Shown piece by piece: positions 43,321 to 54,191 of a DNA stretch of 64,000 nucleotides (the first letter of the stretch is position 1; each line of letters starts with the position of its first letter). The stretch lies in NCBI GenBank assembly GCA_951640195.1, contig OX621164.1:1345098-1409097 (forward strand). The letters run 5' to 3'. The DNA is from Porpolomopsis calyptriformis (Eukaryota > Basidiomycota > Agaricomycetes > Agaricales > Hygrophoraceae). The notes below the pieces were generated by a model. The model did no database searches. It saw nothing but the letters and a program-made list of their open reading frames with translations, and was not told the DNA's origin. Made by a program: the position numbers and the translations under genes.

Positions 43321-44524
43321 GCAATGCTGAGAATGACCCGCCGATCCCTCAACATCCGGCGGACCTCACGGTTCCAGCCCGCAAGGTTGGAGGATCGCGT
43401 CGCCGTACTGGAAAGACGAACTCAAAGAAACGACCAGCCCCCCTCAAGAGGGAGGGGGTGATACTTGATCTGTCCGTCTCTGGAGGGAAACGTCCACGCG
43501 GCCAAACAAATGGCGCAGTGAACTACTCTGAGGAGGACATCAACTCCCTCCTTGACTTGGTCGAGAAGCACCTTCCAGTTGGTGCGCGAGGTTGGGCAGC
43601 TGTGTCGGAGGGGTATGAGGCATGGGCGATCGCTAATGATCGTCCTCGCCATTCTACCAGGTCACTCGATATCAAATATAAACAAGTAAGTAATTAATTT
43701 CATTCATTTATTCACTATCTAATGGAACTTTGCCAGCTTGTCCGGATGGAAAAGCCCACTGGTGAGGGTGAATGCCCGCCTGAAATCGAGCGTGCGCATG
43801 CTATTGAGGCCGCCATACTCGAGAAGGCAGGTCTGATGGAGCTCGATGATGAAGACATCGCGCAGATATCCGACGTGGTCGAGATCAGCAGCGACGAGGA
43901 TTTAGTCCCTGTCCACCGTGCCAAGCGCATCAAATGCGAGCCTGTCGAGGGATCGATCCCTCCCAAGATCTCACAGCGCCAGGCCAAGAACGCTGGGCAG
44001 AATCTGCTCCAGATGATCACCAACGTCCTCGATCCCACTGCCCACGCCGCGAGGCAAGTTGCTCGAGATGAGGAGCGCCTCGCTCACTCATTCCAAACCA
44101 CCCAGCTGCTCATGCTTACCACCCAAGTCCAGGATGCGCAGGCGACGATCGAGGTTCTACGAGATCATCTCAGTCAGTCTGAGAGTGCGCAACTCACAGC
44201 TGAACGTCAACTTGATAGAGCAGAACTGCTCTCGATGCTGAAGACCCCAGCCAAGCGCCGACGGTACAACCGTGACGTCAGCTAGTCCCCCCCCTCTCCC
44301 TCTACCGCCTTTGTGAGGCGTAACCGCACGACACATACCACCGCCTCAAAGGCATGCCCCATCCCCACCCCTGATCCAATCCCGGACACCCCTACCCCCC
44401 TCCCGGAAAGCCCTGACAGGCCCGCCGCTGGGCCTTCCAACACGTAGTCACCACTAATGTGGTCTGGTAAGTAAATTTTTTATTTGAATGTTCTCTTTTG
44501 TTACATTTTGTTATGTTTTGTTCT

Positions 44525-44566
44525 CCCCCGCCCCCGCCCCTGCCCCCGCCCCCGCCCCCCCCCCCA
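44525..44566 (+). repeat. C-rich microsatellite (CCCCCG-type) in outer Harbinger copy
   Basis: Runs of five to thirteen C separated by single G or T. The opposite strand has at least four G runs and could form a G-quadruplex. It lies between the Myb-like gene and the transposase. Confidence 0.7.
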
Positions 44567-44684
44567 CGTATTTGTTCAGCAGTAGTATATTTGCACTAGT
44601 CACATCTAATACCAGCATCATCATATACCAAATGTGTGAATGGAACCAAAACATTGTTCCGATATATGAGTGATACAAAAAAAA

Positions 44685-45958
44685 TTAAACTACTACTGAA
44701 CCCATATGAAAACGGGTGACTTGGTCATTCCGATGTACGTCCGCAAAGACCATCTGCTCGAATCCTGACCATACCCTGTCCCCTGCATCCCCTTGCCAGA
44801 TAGGTAAGTATACTGACCTAATCTGATTCAACCCAACTCTCCGGCAGCGAAGATTGTAGAGCCTTGCGCAGGACTCTAGGATGTTGGAACGACGGTCCTT
44901 GTAGGTGATGCTGAGGGGAACCCTGAGTCGGCTGAAGCAACCCTGGAGGGCGCGATTGCCCCACTCAGCAGTCTGTCGGAACGAGAGGAGTTGTCAGTCC
45001 AATGCTAATAGTTGCGCGTGTTGGATGGGATTGGCGGGAATTACTGTGTTATTCTTCAAAGGAGCTCAAATCCAGCTATGAGTCGCAGCAGTTCCGTGAG
45101 GGAACGCTGTATCGGTGACGAGGTAATACCCTTCAGGGGTAAGATCACGTAGCTTGCGGTAAATCGGTCGTGCGACCCGGGAGTCATGCCAGCTGCCGGG
45201 GGCATTCAGCTGGCATGCGATGATTTCACCTGTAAAAAGCATGAGCAATGAATTCACAAAATGAGAGTGCTTACCAGATGCTGCATATGCAAAAACAGAG
45301 CTCACGAAGTGTTCGTGAAGCCAGCCATTGTAGGTAGCGTTCTCAATATCCACATCAGTTGAGGTCTACACTGGCAGATTCAACCCATCCATAGTGCCAA
45401 ATGCACCAGTGAGTAAGGGGTGGCGGGCTACCACCAGTTCATTGAGACACTGGTAGTCATCACCGGCAGGCCACCGAACCTGCGCGTCGGATATCTTGTG
45501 GAGGGTCGCCACGAGAAGTCGGAGGGAAAAATTTAAATACCTTGAGACCATGGTGGGGATAAGTGCAAAGATTTGCATCAATCCAGTGTCGTGTATAGTG
45601 GAATTGAGGTAGTGTAGGATGAGGCCGAGCCCCCCTGCAGCATTGAGAGACCGGGAATAGATTCGTGGTGCGGCAGAAGTGCCGATGTCGCGTCGCGTAA
45701 CTGGGGTTGTGTTCCAGGCAGTAGCAAAGCCACTGCCCAGAATATAATTGAAGGTGATAGTGTTGAAACCCATCGTCGTGATATACGCCTTGTCACAACG
45801 ACTTGCGTATAATTGCACCCAAGGCGTAGCCCAGCGTGGGTTGGGCAGAAGGGCTCGACGCGTAATCCACACATCGCGATCCGCTGGATTTCGATTTGCT
45901 CTTCAGCATCGTCTCCGTCGTCTTGAGCCATAAGAAGGTTGATTAGATCAGCGTCCAT
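44685..45958 (-). pseudogene. PIF/Harbinger DDE transposase, outer copy (degenerate)
   Basis: Cut-and-paste transposase. The minus-strand frame begins MDADLINLLMAQDDGDDAEE at 45958 and then lacks 73 bases present in the inner copy, causing a frame shift. It continues TRRALLPNPRWATPWVQLYA, GFNTITFNYILGSGF, and the first catalytic Asp region GAFGTMDGLNLPV, with a TAG right after it. The next block is ACQLNAPGSWHDSRVARP with LVTDTAFP, and it ends in NQIRSVYLPIW-like sequence. TAG after LPV, TGA after SWI and TGA after ALLALD are shared with the inner copy. Confidence 0.75.
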
Positions 45959-46164
45959 CGATTGAGATCTGGAGGGAGCGTATCGGAGGTAAATGTGGAA
46001 GTGGATGCCTTCCCGTGGTGAATAAACCATTGAAATATGCTAAATTCATTAGGGCGGAGTGTGAAATCAACATTTAGTTTAGAGATCCTAAACCGTAATA
46101 ATAAACATATAAAATATTTTACTTCCACATTTACCTCCGATACGCTCCCTCCAGATCTCAATCG

Positions 46165-47511
46165 ATGGACGCCGATCTAATCAACCTTCTTACGGCTCAA
46201 GACGACGGAGACGATGCTGAAGAGCAAATCGAAATCCAGCGGATCACGATGTGTGGATTACTTATAGTCCACGGCGTGATGGAGGACCAACGACTTCGTG
46301 CGCAAAAGCGTGCACGAAGTCAACATTATTTGACGCGTCGAGCCCTTCTGCCCAACCCACGCTGGGCTACGCCTTGGGTGCAATTATACGCAAGTCGTTG
46401 TGACAAGGCGTATATCACGACGATGGGTTTCGACACTATCACCTTCAATTATATTCTGGGCAGTGGCTTTGCTACTGCCTGGAACACAACCCCAGTTACG
46501 CGACGCGACATCGGCACTTCTGCCGCACCACGAATCTATTCCCGGTCTCTCAATGCTGCAGGGGGGCTCGGCCTCATCCTACACTACCTCAATTCCACTA
46601 TACACGACACTGGATTGATGCAAATCTTTGCACTTATCCCCACCATGGTCTCAAGGTATTTAAATTTTTCCCTCCGACTTCTCGTGGCGACCCTCCACAA
46701 GATATCCGACGCGCAGGTTCGGTGGCCTGCCGGTGATGACTACCAGTGTCTCAATGAACTGGTGGTAGCCCGCCACCCCTTACTCACTGGTGCATTTGGC
46801 ACTATGGATGGGTTGAATCTGCCAGTGTAGACCTCAACTGATGTGGATATTGAGAACGCTACCTACAATGGCTGGCTTCACGAACACTTCGTGAGCTCTG
46901 TTTTTGCATATGCAGCATCTGGTAAGCACTCTCATTTTGTGAATTCATTGCTCATGCTTTTTACAGGTGAAATCATCGCATGCCAGCTGAATGCCCCCGG
47001 CAGCTGGCATGACTCCCGGGTCGCACGACCGATTTACCGCAAGCTACGTGATCTTACCCCTGAAGGGTATTACCTCGTCACCGATACAGCGTTCCCTCAC
47101 GGAACTGCTGCGACTCATAGCTGGATTTGAGCTCCTTTGAAGAATAACACAGTAATTCCCGCCAATCCCATCCAATACGCGCAACTATTAGCATTGGACT
47201 GACAACTCCTCTCGTTCCGACAGACTGCTGAGTGGGGCAATCGCGCCCTCCAGGGTTGCTTCAGCCGACTCAGGGTTCCCCTCAGCATCACCTACAAGGA
47301 CCGTCGTTCCAACATCCTAGAGTCCTGCGCAAGGCTCTACAATCTTCGCTGCCGGAGAGTTGGGTTGAATCAGATTAGGTCAGTATACTTACCTATCTGG
47401 CAAGGGGATGCAGGGGACAGGGTATGGTCAGGATTCGAGCAGATGGTCTTTGCGGACGTACATCGGAATGACCAAGTCACCCGTTTTCATATGGGTTCAG
47501 TAGTAGTTTAA
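46165..47511 (+). pseudogene. PIF/Harbinger DDE transposase, inner copy (three stop codons)
   Basis: One frame from MDADLINLLTAQDDGDDAEE to a TAA at 47509-47511. It contains the N-terminal extension LIVHGVMEDQRLRAQKRARS missing from the outer copy, TRRALLPNPRWATPW, GFDTITFNYILGSGF, the GTMDGLNLPV region, GSWHDSRVARPIYRKL and EGYYLVTDTAFP, and a C-terminal NQIRSVYLPIW. A 45-base stretch after YAASG can be an in-frame intron. The internal TAG and two TGA codons sit at the same places as in the outer copy, so the protein cannot be made at full length without readthrough. Confidence 0.75.
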
Positions 47512-47630
47512 TTTTTTTTGTATCACTCATATATCGGAACAATGTTTTGGTTCCATTCACACATTTGGTATACGATGATGCTGGTATTAGACGTGACCAG
47601 CGCAAATATACTACTGCTGAACAAATACGT

Positions 47631-47665
47631 GGGGGGGGGGGCGGGGGCGGGGGCGGGGGTGGGGG
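47631..47665 (-). repeat. G-rich microsatellite in inner Harbinger copy
   Basis: Eleven G followed by repeated CGGGGG units. It corresponds to the C-rich tract of the outer copy but differs in length, which fits replication slippage after duplication. Confidence 0.7.
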
Positions 47666-47742
47666 AGAACAAAACATAACAAAATGTAACAAAAGAGAAC
47701 ATTCAAACAAAAAATTTACTTACTGGACCACATTAGTGGTGA

Positions 47743-49071
47743 CTACGTGTTGGAAGGCCCAGCGGCGGGCCTGTCAGGGCTTTCCGGGAGGGGGGTAGGG
47801 GTGTCTGGGATTGGATCGGGGGTAGGGATGGGGCATGCCTTTGAGGCGGTGGTATGTGTCGTGCGGTTACGCCTCATGAAGGCAGTAGAGGGAGAGGGGG
47901 GGGACCAGCTGACGTCACGGTTGTACTGTCGGCGCTTGGCTGGGGTCTTCAGCATCGAGAGCAGTTCTGCTCTATTGAGTTGACGTTCAGCTGTGAGTTG
48001 CGCACTCTCGGACTGACTGAGATGATCTCGTAGAACCTCGATCGTCGCCTGCGCATCCTGGACTTGGGTGGTAAGCATGAGCAGCTGGGTGGTTTGGAAT
48101 GAGTGAGCGAGGCGCTCCTCATCTCGAGCAACTTGCCTCACGGCATGGGCAGTGGGATCGAGGACGTTGGTGATCGTCTGGAGCAGATTCTGCCCAGCAT
48201 TCTTGGCCTGGCACTGTGAGATCTTGGGAGGGATCGATCCCTCGACAGGCTCGCATTTGATGCGCTTGGCACAGTGGACAGGGACTAAATCCTCGTCGCT
48301 GCTGATCTCGACCACGTCGGATATCTGCGCGATGTCTTCATCATCGAGCTCCATCAGACCTGCCTTCTCGAGTATGGCGGCCTCAATAGCATGCGCACGC
48401 TCGATTTCAGGTGGGCATTCACCCTCACCAGTGGGCTTTTCCATCCGGACAAGCTGGCAAAGTTCCATTAGATAGTGAATAAATGAATGAAATTAATTAC
48501 TTACTTGTTTATATTTGATATCGAGTGACCTGGTAGAATGGCGAGGACGATCATTAGCAATCGCCCATGCCTCATACCCCTCCGACACAGCTGCCCAACC
48601 TCGCGCACCAACTGGAAGGTGCTTCTCGACCAAGTCAAGGAGGGAGTTGATGTCCTCCTCGGAGTAGTTCACTGCGCCATTTGTTTGGCCGCGTGGACGT
48701 TTCCCTCCAGAGACGGACAGATCAAGTATCACCCCCTCCCTCTTGAGGGGGGCTGGTCGTTTCTTTGAGTTCGTCTTTCCAGTACGGCGACGCGATCCTC
48801 CAACCTTGCAGGCTGGAACCGTGAGGTCCGCCGGATGTTGAGGGATCGGCGGGTCATTCTCAGCATTGCGACCAGTTGGTTGGGACAAGGTGGGGGCTGT
48901 GGAAAGGTAATCGGGGAGGGGGGGGAACCCATCCTGGAAGGAAGGCAGGGGAGGCAGGGAGGTGGGGGCAGAAGGGGTGAGTCCGACGAGAGTCCATGGT
49001 CCATCAGGACTGAAACGCAAGTAGTTAAACCCAGATGGGTCTGTATAGAACTGCTGGGATGTGGAAGACAT
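47743..49071 (-). CDS. Myb/SANT-like transposon protein, inner copy (complete)
   Basis: Two exons on the minus strand (49071 to about 48506, and about 48455-47743, joined at IKYKQ-LVRMEKPTGEG). The N-terminal Pro-rich part MSSTSQQFYTDPSGFNYL leads into SKKRPAPLKREG and the trihelix-like INSLLDLVEKHLPVGARGWAA. An acidic region (LDDEDIAQISDVVEISSDED) with a SUMO-like site IKCEP follows, then a coiled coil (LLMLTTQVQDAQATIEVLRD), KTPAKRRQYNRD and a Pro-rich end. Unlike the transposase it has no internal stop. It is expected to bind subterminal DNA and carry the transposase into the nucleus. Confidence 0.75.
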
Positions 49072-49690
49072 GTTGAATCAGTGGGTTGGACGTGAATTGG
49101 ATGGGGACTCACCCTGCATGCCCCTCGCGTCTTTATACGGGCAATCGCGCCAAGCCGCCGTGTTATCGTGCTACATTTCTTGAAATTGGGCAGCGGTTAG
49201 TTGATGGCAACTACAAAGAAATAAGTAATTTAGGAATGGCGGTTGCTCACCTGAGTTAGTAAGCCTCCGATGAGGCACTTCACCGAGATCTTGCAGGGAG
49301 GGACGAAGGGCGGGAGGTGGGAGGGAGATGCATCGTACATGCGGAGCACACGTGACCCGTATGTTTTGGGACGTATCTGATGATTTGGATCTTGCTGAGT
49401 CTCAAAAATTATTTACAACTCGCGTTTACAACTAGAAGGGGGGGTCTGACCCCCCCTCCAAATATAAGGTTTGGAACTGGGTATTATTGACAGCTCAACT
49501 CCGATTTTGACAGCGGCACAATGGCATGGCCATTTTGGGTCATGTTTTATGTTTACAACACACTCTAAATCCTACGGGAAGGCATCCAGTAAAATATTTT
49601 ATATGTTTATTATTACGGTTTAGGATCTCTAAACTAAATGTTGATTTCACACTCCGCCCTAATGAATTTAGCATATTTCAACAGTTTATT

Positions 49691-49708
49691 TGCCACGGGA
49701 AGGCATCC
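49691..49708 (-). repeat. Right terminal inverted repeat of outer Harbinger-like element
   Basis: Reads GCCACGGGAAGGCATCC on the plus strand up to 49708 and is followed by AAT. It pairs with the left end at 35919. Confidence 0.8.
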
Positions 49709-49711
49709 AAT

Positions 49712-50073
49712 GACAATTATGCTGGACCACGCAATTTTTCGTGGGAGTCTTGGTCTCTTCACTTGTGTTTCTTTTTTTGTTAGTCTCCTGTTTCCATTTT
49801 AGTTCAGTTTATTGTTGTTGTTTTTGGATGGGGTTTGTATGTAATTTCCACTCTTCACACTCTTCACCTCATGTTCTTTACTTCCTTCCACCAATTTTCT
49901 GTTTTCTTATCCAAATGTATCAATTGTTTGTCTTCAAGATGAAGAAACTCACTTGGATGCTGTGTGAACATATGTCATGAATCTGAAATTTGAGACATGA
50001 GGTTGAGTGTGCTATAGCTATCTCTCATGAATGTTGAGCAGATCCTAGCTGATCATGTGTAATATGGTATATA
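49712..50073. other. Short spacer between Harbinger and Helitron insertions
   Basis: 362 bases, T-rich. A small plus-strand frame rich in Phe/Val/Leu has no conserved features. I see no gene; it is probably old host intergenic DNA. Confidence 0.5.
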
Positions 50074-50104
50074 CTAGCAAAGGCGACCCGTGGACACCAT
50101 GGGT
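50074..50104 (-). terminator. Helitron 3' terminus: hairpin plus CTAG
   Basis: An 8-base stem (ACCCATGG pairing with CCACGGGT, one mismatch) with a 3-base loop at 50086-50104 is followed by 8 bases and CTAG. The flanking base is T, as expected for insertion between A and T. Confidence 0.8.
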
Positions 50105-50174
50105 TCTGTATATTTTATTACTCAGCAATTCTTAGGTTTTGAGTTCAGCTTAAATAAATATATTGCAAGTACAA

Positions 50175-51576
50175 CTAATCCAAGAGTACTTCAGGAAATA
50201 CAAAATTTTTAGTTACAGGAGTAGGAGAGGTAGAATCCCAGATAGCTTTTATTCTGTTGACAGAAGTAGCCCTTGAGATAGCAACATAAAATTGACCATG
50301 AGTAAAAACAGGAGAATGAAGATCCAGACCAATATGTTTCAAAGACTGTCCTTGAGCTTTATTAATTGACATAGAGAAAGCATTCCTAACTGCAAATTGA
50401 ACACGACAAAGTTGGAAGGGAATCTGTGCATTAGAAGGATAGCACTTGATTCTAGGTAAGAAAACATGTCTTCCATTATGATCACCTCCAAGAATACGAA
50501 TCTCTAAGACACGATGGCTCATACATGTTATAATTCCTCTTGTGCCATTACAGACACCCTCTGCTGGATTGAGATTATGTAGAACCATAACTGGAGATCC
50601 AGTCTTCAAAGTAAGCTTATGCAAAGGAAGACCTGAGGCATTGATAGTATTAAGATACTCTGTGGGATACATCAACACTGCTCCAGGATCAGCTGTGTCC
50701 TCTTTGATAGAGTCTGCACTATAATACACTCTTTCAGCACCAGGAAATTTGTTGAGAATTTTAGAGTTAAGATTATCAACATCATCATTCCTTACAGAAA
50801 GAATGCATCTTTCCATAAAGTACTGATCAGGGGGGTAAGGCAATTGGTCAATGCCAGGGTATAATGTGTCCACCAAAGACTCCAGAGTATTTTGAGAACA
50901 ACCAAAGTATGGAGGCAAGGTGATATTATTATCAGCATCAGTATATTTGCCATGTCCAACTTCTAATTGCCACTTTGCAAAGTCAGCTTCTTCTTGATTA
51001 CTACCTAAGCGCATATTCATCTTCAAATGGAGGATTTTAAGATGGTGCCAGATGTATGAACTTTGAATGCAAGCATTGACAATGATAGGTCTAGAGCCTT
51101 TGATAATAACAGGGAGGATTTGCTGAAAGTCCCCTCCAAAGACAACAGTTAGACCACCAAATAGTTTGTCTGAAGCTCTAATATCTCTGCAAGTACGGTC
51201 AAAAGCTTCCTGGCAATGTCTATGCTGCATAGTAACTTCATCATAAATGAGGAGAGAAGCCTTCTGAATTAATTCAGCTTCTAAAGAAGTTTTTTTGATA
51301 GCACAGAAGGAATTCTCATTTATATTGATAGGGATTTTTAGCCTAGAATGAGAAGTGCGTCCACCATTTAATAGTAGTGCAGCAATACCTGAGGAAGCAA
51401 CACAGAGAACAATAAGACCTTGAGCACGAAGAGCATAACACAAAGTGTTGTAAACATAAGTCTTTCCAGTGCCACCTGGACCATGGAGGAAGAAACATTG
51501 ACCTGAGTGAGACTCAACAGCATGTAAAATCTGATCAAAGGCAGAGTGCTGATCAGCATTGAGATGAAGAATGCGC
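50175..51576 (-). pseudogene. Helitron PIF1-like helicase domain (3' half of RepHel)
   Basis: Superfamily 1B helicase that unwinds DNA during rolling-circle transposition. From the gypsy border it reads ILHLNADQHSAFDQIL, Walker A GPGGTGKTYVYNTL, CVASSGIAALLL, GGRTSHSRLKIP, Walker B ASLLIYDEVTMQHR, VVFGGDFQQILPVI, then the long insert and motif V/VI regions (LTLKTGSPVMVLHNLNP, GLCNGTRG-like VCNGTRGII, SINKAQGQSL, YVAISRAT). The helicase part itself is open with normal motifs. Removing the insertion makes it continuous with the Rep half across ATERILHLN. It cannot work in its present broken state. Confidence 0.9.
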
Positions 51577-52185
51577 TGATACGTCTGCTTCGTGTATGAG
51601 AACCGAACACAGAACAAGGTGCAAGGACGACTATAAAGAGTCTCGACTCAGCCTATGATCAATAATCGTGGAAAGGGAGTCTTCGATTGTTCGCGAACGA
51701 GATCGATCGGGGAATCGGAAGGATCGGAAAGTCGAAAGAGGAAGTCTTAGAAGATCTAAAGAGGATCTAGACTCGAGAGCGAGAAAGAAGCGAATATCTA
51801 ACTTGTTGGATCACTAGCTACAACATACTGTATATATATCTTCTAGTACAAGGATCCCTTTGAGTGTATATGATAAAAGGGGAGCCTCTCTAATGATCTA
51901 AGGGGAAAGTAGTAAATAGGAATGAAGGGATCGAATGAAAAAGGGAGAAATAGAAGAGAACTGATGCCTTTGAATAGTGTCTTCCCTTTGATATACAAAC
52001 TTTCGTTCGCGTTCGGAAAGCTTCGATCACGTTCGGAGCGTTCGATGATTCTCGAAGTTGTTCGGGACGTTTGGGAGCTATCGGGAGCATTCGGAGGGTT
52101 CGTGTCCGTGTTCGAAGGACTTGGTAGGCGTCTAGTATTCGTATAGTTGAATATACGGTGCTCAGGGGACGGAGGGGTTGTATCA
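51577..52185 (-). repeat. 3' LTR of the degenerate gypsy element
   Basis: 609 bases with TGATAC/GTATCA ends. Sense direction is the minus strand. Confidence 0.92.
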
Positions 52186-52352
52186 TCTCCTCCTCACTGA
52201 AATGTTGACTGTCCTCAGTCAATCACGTGATTTGCCGGTAGTTGCCGAGGCGCGTTTATAAGTGTGACATCTGTGTCACATTCATCTTTAGACACGACCG
52301 TCTTCGAACCGCGTACCACAACGCCAAGAAAACCGCAACAAGCCGTTTAAAA

Positions 52353-53956
52353 ATGACGCAGAACATTATCAATATCGCGAAACAGAAGATTTGCGACCAA
52401 ATGAGGTCGCTTCCGGATGGGGTTGCCGAACCCGAAGATTACAAAATCTGGGGGCAACAGTTTTGCAAGTTACTGGTGAGTTTTTGTTTTTCTAATCGTT
52501 TTCTTCCGCTAATCCATCTTTTAGATCGCATATAATCGGGTCGTAAAGGCCCTGAAGCAAACATCAATGGACGACGAGGTCGTCGCGTGGCAAAAAGAGG
52601 CCCGCGAGACCTTCGACGCTTTCGAAGAGCGAGAGTGGTTGGAATGGGTGGGTGAGCTGCTGATGCCAAGGTTGGCAGAGGTGGCACGTTGCGAGGCCGA
52701 GGAGAAAGCAGAGGCGGAGAGGGTCGAGCGAGAGCGAAGGGCGGAAGAGGAACGCAAGGCGAGGGAGAGGGCGGAGACGTCTGCGCGGGAGGAACGAGAG
52801 AGGGTCGAGCGCAAGGAGTGAGAGGAGCGAGAGCGAGCGGAGCGTGAGGAACGAGAGGAACGAGAGGAGCGCGAGCGGGTCGAGAGGGCGGAGCGAGAGG
52901 TACGAGAGAAGCGGGAGCGAGAGGAGCGAGAAGAACGAGAACGGGAGGAACGGGACGCGGAGGATCGGAAGCGGATGGAGGAAGCCTACGAGAGGCTCCT
53001 CCAGTCGCTTATGGACGGGAAGATCGACGAGGAGGAATTCCGTCGAGAAACGGAAAAGGCGGTGGGCGAGAGTGGGACGAAGGCAGCGGAGGTGTCGGCA
53101 GACACGCCAGACACGACGGGGGGGACGACGGAAATGACGGAGGACGGGAACCAGCCCTCGGTTGACGAAGACGAATCGGCGGCAGCAGCGCAATCGCTGA
53201 CTGCAGAAGAACTGGTCGAGCGGTCGAAGGCGGCGCATCGGGAGAGGATGGCGGCGAAGGGATGGTCGCTCCCTGCGATCACGACGCGGGAGTACCGCAA
53301 GCGAAAGGCGGTAGAAGAGGCTTTGCGCCCGGTCGAGGGCAAAGTAAGTCTCTTTCTTTTTATTTTTTTATTTTATTTTATTTTATTTTTTTTTTTACTA
53401 ACGGACTTCTTTATTTCGCAGTGTGATTTTTGCGAGAAGGTGGGCGCAGAGTGTGAGATCGGCCCCGCGGATCCGTTATGCGCCAAGTGCGTAATGGATA
53501 AGCGCGGTTGCTATTGGAAGGGGGAAACCCGCTTGGGTAAGAAGTTCAAGCCGCGGCCCAAGGGGGAGTCGAAGGGCGCGAACAAGTCGGCGACGGCAGA
53601 GGAATCGAAGAAGGGGGTTCGGAAGTCGGTGAGGGCCGTTTCTCGTAAGTTTTTCCTTTTTCTTTTTGTTTTCTTTATTCTAATCTTTTCTTTCTATAGG
53701 TCCAGTAGTCTATATCGACGAGACGCCGCCTTTTGAGGAGGAGACGGTGGGCGAAGGCTCGAAGGAAACGACGCGGCCGGTCGCGGGTCGGAAAGGGGAG
53801 GGGAAGGCGAAGGCGGTCGATGAAGAGAAATCGCGAGAGGTTTTGGTGGCGATCGCGGAGGAGAAAGCGCGCGTAAAGGCGCAAATCGTCATTCTCGAAG
53901 AGGTTTTGAGGGGTTTAGAAGAGAGGGAAGAGGAGATGGTCTTAGAGAATCTGTAG
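52353..53956 (+). pseudogene. Spliced antisense gene inside the gypsy element: coiled coil plus Zn2Cys6 cluster
   Basis: It lies between the pol end and the 3' LTR but on the opposite strand. Exon 1 starts MTQNIINIAKQKICDQMRSL. Introns (about 52475-52524, 53344-53421, about 53645-53699) have GTGAGT/GTAAGT donors and restore one frame. The middle is a very long Glu/Arg coiled coil, then AAHRERMAAKGWSLPAITT. A cysteine cluster follows that starts CDFCEKVGAEC and continues 8 residues later with CAKCVMDKRGC, giving CX2CX6CX8CX2CX6C, the fungal binuclear zinc pattern. The C-terminus is another coiled coil. One in-frame TGA at 52819 interrupts the first coiled coil, probably from CGA. The role is unknown; DNA binding at the element or gene-silencing control is possible. 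Confidence 0.65.
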
Positions 53957-54191
53957 ACTTGTCTTGAATAATTTGTAGCCTTTAGTCTTTTTCTTATAAT
54001 TTTTGTATTTCTGTGTCTAAAAAAAATGAAGAAAGACTTTGGAATGAAAAAAGTGCGTAGCGATGTGTTACGGCAGGTTACAAGTCCTCGATTACAACGC
54101 TATCGAGTGGTTCGCTAGCTAGCGAACGTTCCATCTCTCTAAGTCGTGAAGTTGATATGTCGAGGAATCGTTCGGGAATTGCGATCGACCT

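Larger units (their letters stand above)
36435..44425 (+). pseudogene. Myb/SANT-like transposon protein, outer copy, interrupted by gypsy insertion
   Basis: The second protein typical of PIF/Harbinger elements, thought to bind the transposon ends and import the transposase. Exon 1 begins MSSTSQQFYTDPSGFNYSRF at 36435 and stops at the gypsy insertion (36641). It resumes at 43326 with the trihelix/SANT-like part INSLLDLVEKHLPVGARGW and, after an intron ending at about 43734, an acidic and coiled-coil part with LLMLTTQVQDAQATIEVL. In this copy a TAG at about 44283 replaces a Trp codon kept in the inner copy, so it would be truncated even without the insertion. Confidence 0.8.
46003..49587 (-). 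mobile_element. Inner Harbinger-like element, inverted and inserted into the outer copy
   Basis: 3585 bases with the same ends as the outer copy (GGATGCCTTCCCGT at 46003, ACGGGAAGGCATCC ending 49587). It is flanked by AGT at 46000-46002 and 49588-49590. Removing it joins GTGGA-AGT-AAAATAT, which is exactly the uninterrupted sequence found inside the inner element itself. That proves the second copy landed in the first, 121 bases from its end, in opposite orientation. Confidence 0.9.
35919..49708 (+). mobile_element. Outer PIF/Harbinger-like DNA transposon, split by two later insertions
   Basis: The ends GGATGCCTTCCCGT (35919) and ACGGGAAGGCATCC (ending 49708) are inverted repeats. They are flanked by AAT at 35916-35918 and 49709-49711, a 3-base target duplication as expected for this superfamily. 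The element carries a Myb/SANT-like gene on the plus strand and a DDE transposase on the minus strand, convergently arranged. Its sequence is interrupted by a Ty3/gypsy element (36642-43320) and by a second copy of itself (46003-49587). The last 121 bases, from 49588 on, belong to this outer copy. Confidence 0.85.

Noticed and set aside
49741..49980. Small plus-strand frame with hydrophobic residues
   Set aside because: T-rich sequence gives Phe/Leu/Val by chance; no start context, family or conserved neighbour.
52564..53238. Long minus-strand frame rich in Leu, Arg and Pro
   Set aside because: It is the mirror of the Glu/Arg coiled coil on the plus strand, where codon pattern, introns and cysteine spacing support coding.
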